58,393 bases of DNA, taken from positions 1 through 58,393 of the forward strand of contig NZ_AVBF01000022.1 of NCBI RefSeq assembly GCF_000770635.1. The letters are read 5' to 3'. Positions 1 through 9,159 of the stretch are shown piece after piece; position 1 is the first letter of the stretch; every line of letters starts with the position of its first letter. The notes below the pieces were generated by a model. The model was not told where the DNA came from and did no database searches. It saw only the letters and a list, made by a program, of their open reading frames with translations. The stretch is from Pontibacillus yanchengensis Y32 (GTDB lineage: Bacteria > Bacillota > Bacilli > Bacillales > BH030062). A program made the position numbers and the translations under genes.

Positions 1-40
1 CTTTTTTAGTTATAAAGAAGCATTGAATTTTATAATTTCC
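1..40 (+). repeat. Dispersed repeat, copy 1 (3' end only)
   Basis: The first 40 bases nearly match the 3' ends of two other intergenic repeats in the window (25962-26157 and 41313-41413). The shared core is AGCATTGAATTTTATAAT followed by TTCC in copies 1 and 2. The 5' part of this copy lies outside the window. It sits upstream of the germination operon. The repeat is seen directly; its function is unknown. Confidence 0.6.
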
Positions 41-85
41 TATAAAGTAAAAAAAGAACATATTCCTGTTAAATAACGGAATCTA

Positions 86-115
86 TGCATAATTCAACAT
101 CTCACTCGAATAATA
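86..115 (+). promoter_or_regulatory. Possible SigG promoter of the ger operon
   Basis: TGCATA (86-91), a 17-base spacer and AATAATA (109-115) fit the known SigG consensus (TGMATA / CATWHTA) at all but one position. GerA-type operons are normally SigG-dependent. The weakness is that the implied start would lie at about position 122, leaving a leader of only about ten bases, so this may be fortuitous. Confidence 0.3.
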
Positions 116-131
116 GACGTAGGTGATTATG

Positions 132-1667
132 ATGAGTCCAATCAAAAGAAGATCTTCAAAATCAAAACAAAAGCAGATTGTAGAGAACCCTAAGGATTTT
201 GAACAAATCAAGATCTATCAAGATATTCAAGTAAATATTGACCAAATCATTGAGATATTTGGTAAAAGTCCTGAGTTAGTAACGAAAGTTGTTCGTGAGT
301 CTCCTACACCATACTCCATTGCCTTTTTAAGAACATTGGCAAATGAAACACGTGTAGATGAAAATATTACGGAACCACTTGTCGAATGGGGGATGAATAG
401 TTCCTCAGGGAATAACGATGTAACTTCTATCACCAACCATTTAAATGTATCCAGTAAAGTTAAACAGACCCAAACTTTCAAAGAAATTGTAAATGGAATG
501 TTGGATGGTTGTGTAATACTGTTCGTTCAAAACTCTGATGTTGGACTTAAAATTCCCGTAGAACCTACACCTAGTTTTCGAAAAGTAGAGGAAACGAAAA
601 TCCAGACGGTTGTTCGCGGCCCTAGAGAAGGATTGGTGGAGGATCTAGATACAAACATGTCTTTACTCAGGAGAAGAGTCCGTAACTCTAAATTGCGTTT
701 TTCTCCAATGAAAATTGGCAAGGAAACCCACACTAAAGTAGTAGTTACTTATGTGGATGACCTTGTTGACCAGAAAACGCTTGATACAATAATGGAACGA
801 TTAAACAAGATTGATACAAATAAAATTCTAGACAGTGGAATGGTCGAGGAATTAATTGAAGATCGTCGGTACACACCCTTTCCAACTATTAAGTCCACGG
901 AAAGACCTGATATTGTATGCGGAGAAATTTTGGATGGACGTGTTGCCGTACTAGTAGATGGAAGTCCATTTGCACTGGTAGCACCAGTTACCTTTGTATC
1001 CTTCTTTCATATTGCGGAGGATTACTATGAGAAGTTTGATTTAGCTACATTTATCAGGAGTATTCGTTTACTAGCATTTTGGATTTCATTAGCTCTACCG
1101 GCAACCTATATTGCTGTTACAACCTTCCATGCAGAACTTCTTCCCACCAATATTTTGATAAATTTAGCAGCTCAAAGGGAAGGCGTCCCATTTCCAGCAT
1201 TTATAGAGGTTATTATGATGGAAATTATTTTTGAACTACTAAGAGAAGCTGGTATTCGAATGCCTAGACCAATTGGTTCAGCGATTTCTATTGTTGGCGC
1301 ACTGGTTATTGGTGAGGCAGCTGTCCAAGCAGGTCTGATTTCTGCTGCAATGGTAATTGTTGTTTCCCTAACAGCCATAACAAGCTTTATTTCCCCTTAT
1401 TATGCGTTTAGTGGCGCGGTAAGGATGCTTAGATTTGTTCTCATTTTATTCGCAGCAACATCTGGATTTTTTGGAATGGCGGCGTTCACGATTGCGATGG
1501 TCATACATCTATCGAATGTTACAAGCATTGGTAAGTCTTATTTATCACCAATCGCACCTTTATCCATATCTAAGTTAAAAGATGTACTATTCAGATTCCC
1601 CCTTTGGTGGGATAAGTCTAAATTTTATCGGGCATTCCAGAAAATAAAACGAGTAACAAGGGGGTAG
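132..1667 (+). CDS. gerA: GerA-family spore germinant receptor subunit A
   Basis: The protein (511 aa) belongs to the GerA/SpoVAF family, the A subunit of germinant receptors in the spore inner membrane, which sense small nutrients and trigger germination. The N-terminal half is hydrophilic (about residues 1-270). The C-terminal half has several membrane segments and the family-typical stretch LLREAGIRMPRPIG. The ATG at 132 is preferred over the GTG at 123 because AGGTG (121-125) then sits at normal spacing; ATG 129 is also possible. It starts an A-C-small ORF-B operon with tight spacing. The germinant cannot be predicted. Confidence 0.93.
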   Translation: MSPIKRRSSKSKQKQIVENPKDFEQIKIYQDIQVNIDQIIEIFGKSPELVTKVVRESPTPYSIAFLRTLANETRVDENITEPLVEWGMNSSSGNNDVTSITNHLNVSSKVKQTQTFKEIVNGMLDGCVILFVQNSDVGLKIPVEPTPSFRKVEETKIQTVVRGPREGLVEDLDTNMSLLRRRVRNSKLRFSPMKIGKETHTKVVVTYVDDLVDQKTLDTIMERLNKIDTNKILDSGMVEELIEDRRYTPFPTIKSTERPDIVCGEILDGRVAVLVDGSPFALVAPVTFVSFFHIAEDYYEKFDLATFIRSIRLLAFWISLALPATYIAVTTFHAELLPTNILINLAAQREGVPFPAFIEVIMMEIIFELLREAGIRMPRPIGSAISIVGALVIGEAAVQAGLISAAMVIVVSLTAITSFISPYYAFSGAVRMLRFVLILFAATSGFFGMAAFTIAMVIHLSNVTSIGKSYLSPIAPLSISKLKDVLFRFPLWWDKSKFYRAFQKIKRVTRG

Positions 1668-1671
1668 CACG

Positions 1672-2901
1672 ATGGGCAAAACATCACGAATCGTTCTGTT
1701 TCTTAGTTTTATGTTTATGGTGTCTGGATGTACAGGTGCTGAGGAGCTAAACATTCAAGCGATTGTAACCGCTATAGGATTTGACAAAGGGGAAGATGGA
1801 AACATTGATACTCACTTTCAAATCGTCTACCCTGGTGGTTCAGCTCAACGTCTTGGTGGCGCTCCACAAGGAGGACAAGGTAACGCTGTCTATACCTACA
1901 CTATATCTGCAAAGACAATGATGGAGACGGTGGATAAGGCTCGTAATCTGGTACCCCGAAAGCTATTTTTCCCTCATATAGAGGTAATTATATTCGGAGA
2001 AGAATTCGCAAGAGATGTAGGCTTTTCCTATTTGATTGATTACATGGAACGAGACAATGAGGTGCGCGATGAGATTATGGTCTTTACAGCTAAAGACGAT
2101 ACGGCAAAAAATCTTCTATCTGTGTACACCTCCCTAACAGCAAACCCTAGTGAGGGGATCATTGCTCGTGTTAATAATACCTTTAGTCCAATGGGATTAA
2201 GAGATGGTATCTATTTAGAAGATGTTATCCGATGGACATATGGTCATAAGCGAGACACAGTAACCATGGGAATTGTCCGTTCCAATCCTGAAGCCCCCGC
2301 AGACACTAAAGAAGCGATGGAAAATATCCATGCTAATCAAAATGCCTATGATTTAACAGGTATCCCTTTGTATAAAAAAGATAAATTAGTCGATTGGCTA
2401 ACTCTTAAAGAATCGAAAGGGTGGGCACTAATTGATGATAAGGCGAAAGAAACAATCTTCATTTCAACTGATTGTCCTAGCGGAAGTGGCACATTTGGAT
2501 TTCTGCTTAAAGATGTAAAAACCAAAAAGAAAGCTACTGTAAACGGAACTGATATAACCATTACCGTGTCTCTTTCTGGACGTGGAATCTTAAGAGAGTT
2601 CCGATGTGATGGAAGTGTAAAAGACCCTGCTTATTTAGACAAATTAAAACAATCTATAAATAAACAAATGGAACTTTATATGGATGCTACCGTGGAGAAG
2701 GCAAAAGAAAATGAAGTCGATCCATTCGGCTTTGGTAATTACCTTTATCGGAATCAACCTAAAGAATGGAAGAACATAAAAGATAATTGGATGGATGTAT
2801 TTATAAACAACACAAAGGTAGAAGCAGAAGCAGATATAGAAATCACCGGTGTAGGTACAAGGAGGAAAAGCGTACATGAACAACCTAAACAAGAGCAATA
2901 A
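1672..2901 (+). CDS. gerC: Ger(x)C-family germinant receptor lipoprotein
   Basis: The 409-aa protein starts with a lipoprotein signal peptide ending in the lipobox VSGC, so the mature protein should be lipid-anchored on the outer face of the spore inner membrane. The rest fits the Ger(x)C family: early AIGFDKG, a central LVPRKLFFPHIEVIIFGEE region and a long C-terminal domain. It follows gerA by four bases. Its last codons overlap the start of a small membrane ORF, which suggests translational coupling. In known receptors the C subunit works with A and B. Confidence 0.93.
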   Translation: MGKTSRIVLFLSFMFMVSGCTGAEELNIQAIVTAIGFDKGEDGNIDTHFQIVYPGGSAQRLGGAPQGGQGNAVYTYTISAKTMMETVDKARNLVPRKLFFPHIEVIIFGEEFARDVGFSYLIDYMERDNEVRDEIMVFTAKDDTAKNLLSVYTSLTANPSEGIIARVNNTFSPMGLRDGIYLEDVIRWTYGHKRDTVTMGIVRSNPEAPADTKEAMENIHANQNAYDLTGIPLYKKDKLVDWLTLKESKGWALIDDKAKETIFISTDCPSGSGTFGFLLKDVKTKKKATVNGTDITITVSLSGRGILREFRCDGSVKDPAYLDKLKQSINKQMELYMDATVEKAKENEVDPFGFGNYLYRNQPKEWKNIKDNWMDVFINNTKVEAEADIEITGVGTRRKSVHEQPKQEQ

Positions 2902-3043
2902 ATGGGTTTTTGGTTGCCTATGGGTTTTCTCTCTAACTTTACTGATAGGCTACTCAATGGGCTATAACCTCTTTCCTATCACCAAATGGATTAGTACTAT
3001 ATTCGAACCAATCCATATCTCTTTATTCGGTGAGCCGAAATGA
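2876..3043 (+). CDS. Small membrane protein of the ger operon (possible D subunit)
   Basis: An ATG at 2876, ten bases after GGAGG (2861-2865), opens a 55-codon frame ending in TGA at 3041-3043. The product has one clear membrane segment (about residues 10-31, WVFGCLWVFSLTLLIGY) and a second weakly hydrophobic stretch near the C terminus. The frame overlaps the gerC end by 26 bases and the gerB start by four (ATGA), the pattern of a coupled operon gene. Some Bacillus ger operons carry a small D gene encoding a short membrane protein that modulates germination. Assignment to that group rests on size, hydrophobicity and position, not on recognised sequence identity. Confidence 0.72.
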   Translation: MNNLNKSNKWVFGCLWVFSLTLLIGYSMGYNLFPITKWISTIFEPIHISLFGEPK

Positions 3044-4140
3044 AAAATAACATCACACATCTACAGTTATTCTTTATTACTGCCAATTTCATAATCGGAA
3101 GTTCGTTGTTATTAGCTCCACTCATTACCGGTTCCGTAGCCCATGAGGATGCCTGGCTTTCGATGATACTGGCAGTTGTAACAGGATTACTGTTCAACGT
3201 ACTTATGTTGTTTTTAATGAAGAAGCTAAACTATCAATCCTTGTTTGACATTATCGATCAAGCATATGGAAAATGGTTAGGTACTCTCGTAAACCTTGTT
3301 CTCCTTGTCTTCACCTTTCACCTTTGTGCACTAGTTGTTGGAAACACAGATGACTTCATGGTAGTTGTGAAACCCGATACAGCGCCTTACTTTTATCAAT
3401 TTATCATGATTGCATTAGCCATGTATGGAGCTGCAAGCGGACTTAAATCATTGGGGAAAACCAATGAGGCGATGAGTTTGTTATTTTATACAATCATCTT
3501 CTTATCCATTATATTATTAATCCCCAAAGTGGAATTTCAAAATTTCAAGCCATACCTTTATCATGGGTGGAAGCCTGTTATTCAAGGAGGATACAATTCA
3601 CTTGGTGTTCCCTTTTTGGAACTCATTTTGATGACTGCTATTTTCACGTTTGTAAAAGAGAAAAACAAAATCAGACGATATTATCTCATGTCGATCTTAT
3701 TTGGGGGTAGTATTTTAACTGCCTTCGTAGTGGCTGCCATTGGAGTTGAAGGTGCCTTTATGGTTCAGCGAGAAACATATCCCACGTATTCCTTAATGCG
3801 GGATATTCATGCAACGGTGGTCTTTGAACGAATTGAAATTGTTATGGGTGTTATATGGATTTTTGTATTATTCGTAAAGATCACTACCCTTTTTACAATT
3901 ATCCTGTTAGGTCTCCAACATATCGGCAGATCTAATGGATATAATGCCTACCTGCTTCCTCTTGGCATAGCGATTTGGACATTGACCAACCTAACCCACG
4001 AGAATATAGTTGAAAATGCCGCTTTCACTTCCCAAAACTGGACCCTTTATTCTTTTACCATCTATCTATTGGTGATACTATCCTTACTAATTGGACTCGT
4101 AAAACAGAAAAAAGGGGGCCAACAACAGAACTCTGGATAA
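3040..4140 (+). CDS. gerB: GerB-family germinant receptor permease-like subunit
   Basis: The 366-aa protein is almost entirely membrane-embedded, with about ten hydrophobic segments, and matches the GerB (spore permease, APC superfamily) family. Family features include the early FIIGSSLLLAPL segment and SLGVPFLELILMTAIFTFV in the middle. In known receptors the B subunit is the likely site of nutrient binding. It is the last gene of the operon and is followed by a strong hairpin. It looks complete and undisrupted. Confidence 0.93.
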   Translation: MKNNITHLQLFFITANFIIGSSLLLAPLITGSVAHEDAWLSMILAVVTGLLFNVLMLFLMKKLNYQSLFDIIDQAYGKWLGTLVNLVLLVFTFHLCALVVGNTDDFMVVVKPDTAPYFYQFIMIALAMYGAASGLKSLGKTNEAMSLLFYTIIFLSIILLIPKVEFQNFKPYLYHGWKPVIQGGYNSLGVPFLELILMTAIFTFVKEKNKIRRYYLMSILFGGSILTAFVVAAIGVEGAFMVQRETYPTYSLMRDIHATVVFERIEIVMGVIWIFVLFVKITTLFTIILLGLQHIGRSNGYNAYLLPLGIAIWTLTNLTHENIVENAAFTSQNWTLYSFTIYLLVILSLLIGLVKQKKGGQQQNSG

Positions 4141-4142
4141 TA

Positions 4143-4177
4143 AAAACACGAATGAGCTAAGCACCCATTCGTGTTTT
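4143..4177. terminator. Bidirectional terminator between gerB and the zinc-ribbon gene
   Basis: AAAACACGAATG (4143-4154) pairs with CATTCGTGTTTT (4166-4177), giving a 12-bp perfect stem with A and T runs on both sides. It can serve the converging genes on both strands. Confidence 0.85.
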
Positions 4178-4190
4178 GTCATGATTATAT

Positions 4191-4442
4191 TTATGATGTT
4201 TGATTATATTCTGCTCGTTTTATAAACGATAGCTCTTCTTCGATGACACCACAAGCAGCACATTGAATCCGGACAGAAGGACCTTTGTATTGAATATGCA
4301 TTGGAGAAACGTTGTCGGCTGTATATTCTTCAACAACCTCTCCTGTTTGTGGATCCTTTTTAATAGATGTAGCAACTTGCTCAATCACATTAAAGCGGGT
4401 ACGATTGGATTTGCAACTAGGACATAAATACGGTGCTGTCAT
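4191..4442 (-). CDS. Small zinc-ribbon protein of unknown function
   Basis: The 83-aa protein has two cysteine pairs, CPSC near the N terminus and CAAC near residue 64, the layout of a zinc ribbon. Between them lies a conserved-looking linker, IKKDPQTGEVVEEY. No membrane segment or signal peptide is visible. A strong AAAGGAGGG site precedes the ATG. It is monocistronic, between the ger terminator and the P450 gene. A nucleic-acid-binding or metal-binding role is possible, but the family was not recognised. Confidence 0.7.
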   Translation of the reverse strand: MTAPYLCPSCKSNRTRFNVIEQVATSIKKDPQTGEVVEEYTADNVSPMHIQYKGPSVRIQCAACGVIEEELSFIKRAEYNQTS

Positions 4443-4515
4443 GATTATCCCTCCTTTAGTTGTATAGGGATAGTTTGTGTTACTTTGCCATTTTTACTCT
4501 AGCAACGAATTTATA

Positions 4516-7500
4516 CTAGCCTGCCCAAACGTCCTTTGCATAAACTCCATCTGTCTGCAGTTGATCTAACCACTTCATCGCAGCTTGTTTGGTAACGTGA
4601 TGATAGTCCATGTAGCAAGTAAGAAGTGTGTCCTCAACAGCCGGAGCCATTTCACTACCATCCCCACAAACATATAAGCGAGCTCCGTTATCAAGCATTT
4701 GGATGAGTTCTGTCCCATCTTTTTCTATTAGATGCTGTACATACGTTTTTGGTTGATTTTCTATACGAGAAAAAGCTGTATGGACATGCACAATACCCTC
4801 TTGTTCATAGTGAGTAAGTTCATCTTTATATAGATAATCATGCTCTGGATGACGACATCCGTAATAAAGATGTGCTTCACCTAACGCATAACCATTTTGC
4901 TTCAACGACTGACGTGCTTGAAGGAATCCACGCAGCGGAGCTAATCCTGTTCCAGGACCTACTAATATCATTGGGGTCTGACTATCTTCTGGCAGTTGGA
5001 AATTAGATTGAGGTGTACTGATAAAGCATGCAATATCTTCACCTTCTTGTACATTAGCTAAATAATTGGAAGCGACCCCTTTATACTCTCCATTTCCACT
5101 CCAAGCTTTCTCTCTCACAACACTTACAGTAATACTTGGGCTTTGGGCTTGAACACTTGGAGAACTTGAAATAGAGTAATATCGAGCCTTTAAAGGTGGT
5201 AGCAATGCAATAAATCGCTCAAAAGGTAATTCACAAGCTACATATTGTTCAAGTAAATCAATCATTGTAATACGTTTTTGAAGTACTTCTTCTTTGTATG
5301 CCTCTTCCTCTAACAGTTGCTCTAGCTCTACTTTATGAGGAGGACAAGTCGTATAAGCTGCTAACTCTCGAAGTTGAGCTCGTGTAACTGGTTCTTGCAT
5401 TTCCACATAATGAACCAATAAGTTTTCCACACTTACTGGCTGCTCTAAAGGAAGATGAGATGCTCTTCCTGAACCACCGTGCATGCTTACAAGTGTGTTT
5501 GCTTCCATACCAAAACGATTAAGCACTCGGTTCACTAGCTCTTGCCTATTTTGTGGAATGACTCCTAAGTGATCCCCTTCTTGATAGGTAACACCATTTG
5601 GCAATCTCACTTCGATATGCCTGGTACTTCGCTCACTCACATCACTTTGAAGTTCTTCATTTTTCAATAGTTTTGCTGTGAAGGCTTGATGAGTCTTGGC
5701 AAGAGGCGTTGCCGTAACACCACTCACAAATTCCATTGATAATGCATTGCTTGTGGCATCTTGCTCTGTGTTTAGTTGAATATCTAACACATCAGCTATA
5801 TTAGGCCATAGCTGTTCATCCCATTGTTCATATTGCCCTTCAAAGTCGTCACTCGCATCTCCTTCCCCTCTTTCTGATAAACGAGTAGCTCCTTTTTCCG
5901 CCATCTTCTCATCGATGAACGATGGAATTCGCTGATAGGTGTTGGCCCAGTTGCGATCACCACAACCAAATACAGCAAAGCGTACACCTTGAAGTTCATT
6001 TTGCCCAGCCTGCTCTAGCCAATCGATAAAAGCATGAGCATTATCTGGTGGATTACCGTTATATGAGGCTGAAACGATCAGTACACCGCCTTCAATTGGA
6101 AGGTTTCCTGCATACTCATCCAATGAAGCAACTGTTGTACTAAAACCTTGTGCCTCTCCTGTTTCGGCTAACTCCTTAGCAATACCTTTAGCAGTCCCTA
6201 GGTTCGATCCGTGTAGGAGAAGTAAAGGAGTACCATGCTTAGGTATGTTTTGTGACTGTTTTGAATTAGATTCTTCGGCACTCTTTTCTTCTTGTGATGA
6301 TGTCATGGCAAAAGCCATTTGATTTTTCCTAGGTTTTACTTGCATTGTAAGTCCATCAGGCTTCAAAGTTAGTGTTTCTTTTATTTTGAGTTCATAGTTC
6401 GTATGATCAACAAATTCAAAATTCTGTAACAACATGCCAAGCACAAGCGTCGCCTCATGCATCGCAAATTGTTGTCCTATACAAGCACGTTGCCCATTAC
6501 CAAAAGGTTTAAAGGCATGGTGTGGAATAGCTTCTGGGTCCTCAAAACGTTCTGGTTTAAACTCTTCTACATCTTCGCCCCAAACGCTTTTGTCACGGTG
6601 CAATTCCGGTATTAGTACAGTAGCTGTTTCCCCTTTTGAAAATGGTATTCCGTCTCCTATCGTGGTATCTTCTTTTGCAGATAAACCAAACGCAGGAGCT
6701 GTTGGCCATAAGCGTAAGGATTCATTAAGGATGTTGCGCACGTACTTAAGTTTTTTAACTTGTTTATAGGTTGGAACACCATCACCTGCAACTTCATCCA
6801 CTTCTTGATAGGCTTTTTGCAGTTTATCAGGATTCTTCATAAGAAAATGCAATGCGAACGAAAGCATCCCACTGGTTGTCTCATGGCCAGCAATTAAGAA
6901 GGTGATAATTTGATAGCGAATATTCTCGTCATCAAGTGCCTCTCCTGTTTCTGGATCTTTTCCTTTTAGCATATGAGACAAGAGGTCATCTTCCCCTTGG
7001 TCTCCATTCGCTTTTCGTTCAGCAATTAGTTGATCCACAAGAGAGAACATATCCTGGATGTCTTCTTGAAATTGACGCTTTGATCTCACCATCACTCGGT
7101 CTTGAATACCAAAACGTTGCGTTTGACTCATCGCTTCATCCATAGCGCGTACCATGCTTTGAATAAACGGATGAGGTTGCTCGCGATAGAAACTGTTAAA
7201 CCGGTAATTAAAGCCACAAAGTCCAATAGTGTCTAATGTAAGTCTTGTCATATCCTCTGGAACTTCAATGCTTTCATTTGGATTTAAACGTGCCCATTTC
7301 TGAACAAGTTGCACAGCTAAATCGGCCATTTTATCATGGTAACCTTTCATCGCCTGCTGACTAAAACTAGGAAGGAGGATATTGTGTGCCTTTTTCCAAT
7401 TAGGTTCACTTGTTTCACTTGTAAAAAGGCCATCCCCACTAAATGCTCGCACTTTTCTTAGAGGTGTGTGTACTTTTTTATCAAACCGACGTTCATCACT

Positions 7501-7689
7501 TAATTCCTTCACAAGCTCATGACTAGATACATACGTGACATGGCGGCCGGGAAATTCAAAATCGAAGATTGGGCCATATTGTCTTGCGAGCTTCATCAAT
7601 GACTGTATTGGCTTATTACGATTTATTAAAGGTAAATTACGTAATGGACCATAAGCTTTAGGAGACGGTACAGATCTTGTGTTTGTCAT
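4516..7689 (-). CDS. Self-sufficient cytochrome P450/NADPH reductase (CYP102 family)
   Basis: This 1057-aa fusion resembles P450 BM3 and B. subtilis CypB/CypD, which hydroxylate medium- and long-chain fatty acids at subterminal carbons using NADPH. The haem domain has AGHETTSG (about 267-274), the ExxR motif ESLRLWP (about 323-329) and [10 protein letters not shown] with the haem-ligand Cys near 403. GDGLFT places a Phe near 89, matching Phe87 of BM3. The reductase half has a flavodoxin start ([14 protein letters not shown]), the FAD motif [10 protein letters not shown] and the NADPH motif [12 protein letters not shown]. Length and domain order are normal, so it should be active. The upstream TetR gene and palindromes indicate repression relieved by fatty acids or xenobiotics. 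Confidence 0.95.
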   Translation of the reverse strand: MTNTRSVPSPKAYGPLRNLPLINRNKPIQSLMKLARQYGPIFDFEFPGRHVTYVSSHELVKELSDERRFDKKVHTPLRKVRAFSGDGLFTSETSEPNWKKAHNILLPSFSQQAMKGYHDKMADLAVQLVQKWARLNPNESIEVPEDMTRLTLDTIGLCGFNYRFNSFYREQPHPFIQSMVRAMDEAMSQTQRFGIQDRVMVRSKRQFQEDIQDMFSLVDQLIAERKANGDQGEDDLLSHMLKGKDPETGEALDDENIRYQIITFLIAGHETTSGMLSFALHFLMKNPDKLQKAYQEVDEVAGDGVPTYKQVKKLKYVRNILNESLRLWPTAPAFGLSAKEDTTIGDGIPFSKGETATVLIPELHRDKSVWGEDVEEFKPERFEDPEAIPHHAFKPFGNGQRACIGQQFAMHEATLVLGMLLQNFEFVDHTNYELKIKETLTLKPDGLTMQVKPRKNQMAFAMTSSQEEKSAEESNSKQSQNIPKHGTPLLLLHGSNLGTAKGIAKELAETGEAQGFSTTVASLDEYAGNLPIEGGVLIVSASYNGNPPDNAHAFIDWLEQAGQNELQGVRFAVFGCGDRNWANTYQRIPSFIDEKMAEKGATRLSERGEGDASDDFEGQYEQWDEQLWPNIADVLDIQLNTEQDATSNALSMEFVSGVTATPLAKTHQAFTAKLLKNEELQSDVSERSTRHIEVRLPNGVTYQEGDHLGVIPQNRQELVNRVLNRFGMEANTLVSMHGGSGRASHLPLEQPVSVENLLVHYVEMQEPVTRAQLRELAAYTTCPPHKVELEQLLEEEAYKEEVLQKRITMIDLLEQYVACELPFERFIALLPPLKARYYSISSSPSVQAQSPSITVSVVREKAWSGNGEYKGVASNYLANVQEGEDIACFISTPQSNFQLPEDSQTPMILVGPGTGLAPLRGFLQARQSLKQNGYALGEAHLYYGCRHPEHDYLYKDELTHYEQEGIVHVHTAFSRIENQPKTYVQHLIEKDGTELIQMLDNGARLYVCGDGSEMAPAVEDTLLTCYMDYHHVTKQAAMKWLDQLQTDGVYAKDVWAG

Positions 7690-7733
7690 ACATTATCATC
7701 CTTTTATACTCAATTAGTCGTAGTAAAATCGAA

Positions 7734-7753
7734 CGGAATGAACATTCATTCCG
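7734..7753. promoter_or_regulatory. Bm3R1-type operator before the P450 gene
   Basis: CGGAATGAACATTCATTCCG has 8-base perfect inverted arms and differs by one base from the known Bm3R1 operator of B. megaterium (CGGAATGAACGTTCATTCCG). It lies 45-64 bases before the P450 start codon, where bound repressor would block the promoter. Confidence 0.88.
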
Positions 7754-7761
7754 CATCAGGC

Positions 7762-7794
7762 AAAAAAGAGAACAGAGCACCTTAATGCGCTCTG
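7762..7794 (-). terminator. Terminator after the tetR gene
   Basis: Read on the minus strand, CAGAGC (7794-7789) and GCTCTG (7778-7773) form a stem followed by a run ending in six T. The stop codon of tetR lies in the loop. It separates tetR from the P450 promoter, so the P450 gene is probably transcribed from its own operator-controlled promoter. Confidence 0.7.
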
Positions 7795-8357
7795 ATCGCA
7801 TCCCAACAACTCTCTTCTACTCCTTCAAAAAGCTTCTCATTTGGGTCAACATCCCCTTCTCGAACTAACTTGTGCAGTTCAAGAAATGCACCTAATACGA
7901 TGGCAATTAATGCATTGGCAGGAAGATCCCGAATAATGCCTTGTTCTTTCCCTTTTTCGAAAAAGGAACGAATAAAATTCAACATTTCTTCAAACCGTTC
8001 TCGACTAGTTTGATTTAATACGTGAGAATGGTTATGTGTTTTGATAAAATATAATGCATGTTCATGTTCATTTGTAAATTGAACCATGCCGTTAAATATT
8101 TGTCGGAATTGTTCACGTGGAGAACTGCCCGCTTCCGGATAATGTTCATGCAATATGGTAATACATCTTTCCACGTACTGCTGAAAAAGTTCATTCACCA
8201 AATTTTCCTTATTAATGAAATATCGATAGATGGTTCCCGCTCCAACTTCAGCTTTGGTAGCAATCATCGGTATCGTAGTTGCATCAAATCCTCTTTCAGC
8301 AAATAAATGTAACCCAGCATCGAGAATATGCTCTCGTTTACTCGTTATTTCTTCCAT
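7782..8357 (-). CDS. TetR-family repressor (Bm3R1/FatR-like)
   Basis: The 191-aa protein has an N-terminal TetR helix-turn-helix (about residues 5-50; LFAERGFDATTIPMIATKAEV and the recognition part GAGTIYRYF) and a ligand-binding helical C-terminal domain. It sits just upstream of the CYP102 gene on the same strand, the arrangement of bm3R1-CYP102A1 and fatR-cypB, where fatty acids release the repressor. The ATG at 8357 is chosen because GGAGG sits nine bases before it; GTG 8363 would be too close. An operator copy in its own upstream region predicts autoregulation. Confidence 0.9.
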   Translation of the reverse strand: MEEITSKREHILDAGLHLFAERGFDATTIPMIATKAEVGAGTIYRYFINKENLVNELFQQYVERCITILHEHYPEAGSSPREQFRQIFNGMVQFTNEHEHALYFIKTHNHSHVLNQTSRERFEEMLNFIRSFFEKGKEQGIIRDLPANALIAIVLGAFLELHKLVREGDVDPNEKLFEGVEESCWDAIRAH

Positions 8358-8421
8358 AATCACTAGCCTCCAATGCTCTTCGCCACCATTTACTCACTTT
8401 ATATTTGTAAGAAAGACCGTA

Positions 8422-8441
8422 CGGAATGAACGTTCATTCCT
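8422..8441. promoter_or_regulatory. Bm3R1-type operator before tetR
   Basis: CGGAATGAACGTTCATTCCT matches the published 20-bp Bm3R1 palindrome at 19 of 20 positions. It lies about 65 bases before the tetR start codon. With the copy at 7734-7753 it predicts that one repressor controls both genes. Confidence 0.88.
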
Positions 8442-8515
8442 AATCTTTTTCTATAGTATAAAAACATCATCTCTAATTGTCAATGCTATGTAGAGAGCAA
8501 AAAATACATTGCTCT

Positions 8516-9001
8516 CTACGCCAGTTGATTATGAACTTCTTTCATTTGCTCTAAATGGCGTAACTCGTGCCACCCAATAAATTCAATCCATTGCTCTAGA
8601 TTCATGTCACCAAAGAGAGGGTGAGGAAATGTTCGATGTTGAAGTAGTTCTTGGTCCTTATTGTGAATTAAGAATAGTGTCGCTTCTCTTGATTGCTCTA
8701 ATCCTTGTTTTGCATCTTCAATCGTTTGGAAATGCCCCTTGGGTTGAACGGTCTCTGGTGCATCCACCTTCTGAGTACGAATCGTCGTCTTATGAATTGG
8801 TTTTTCTCCTACTTCCTTTACTTCACCGTTTTTAATTGCATGTTCAATCTGTTTAATCACGACATTTTCCATTAGATATAAATGTTCTAACACTTCTACA
8901 ACAGACCACGTATGCTGATCTGGCTTTGTTGTAGCCTTTTCATTTGATAGTGTGTCGACAAAATTCAAAACCTCTTGGCGTTTTTCATCTAACCCGTACA
9001 T
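8516..9001 (-). CDS. DinB-family protein
   Basis: The 161-aa product fits the DinB/YfiT four-helix family, which often coordinates a metal with three His and includes bacillithiol-related transferases; individual substrates are usually unknown. Candidate metal ligands are the His in EVLEHLYLM and two in WHELRHLEQM near the C terminus. The ATG at 9001 is chosen because AAAGGATG precedes it at good spacing; the upstream in-frame ATG at 9028 lacks this. It stands alone between tetR and the spore genes. Confidence 0.8.
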   Translation of the reverse strand: MYGLDEKRQEVLNFVDTLSNEKATTKPDQHTWSVVEVLEHLYLMENVVIKQIEHAIKNGEVKEVGEKPIHKTTIRTQKVDAPETVQPKGHFQTIEDAKQGLEQSREATLFLIHNKDQELLQHRTFPHPLFGDMNLEQWIEFIGWHELRHLEQMKEVHNQLA

Positions 9002-9126
9002 GCTATCATCCTTTCTATTTGTTTCCATATTTTAAGTGTAGCATATACAACGACCATTTGGCTTTTCACAGCTTGTAGGCTATCGTCCACACGAAGCCTG
9101 GTGGATATGTATAAAATAAAGAAAAA

Positions 9127-9150
9127 CCCCATCCGCAGGAACGGATGAGG
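9127..9150 (-). terminator. Terminator after the SPOCS-like gene
   Basis: On the minus strand CCTCATCCG and CGGATGGGG form a nine-position stem with one mismatch, followed by TTTTTC. It lies just after the stop codon of the gene ending at 9160. Confidence 0.75.
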
Positions 9151-9159
9151 CTATAGAAT

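Noticed and set aside
6434-6769. 111-codon plus-strand frame inside the P450 gene
   Set aside because: It is antisense to the haem domain, which is clearly coding, and has no site or known product.
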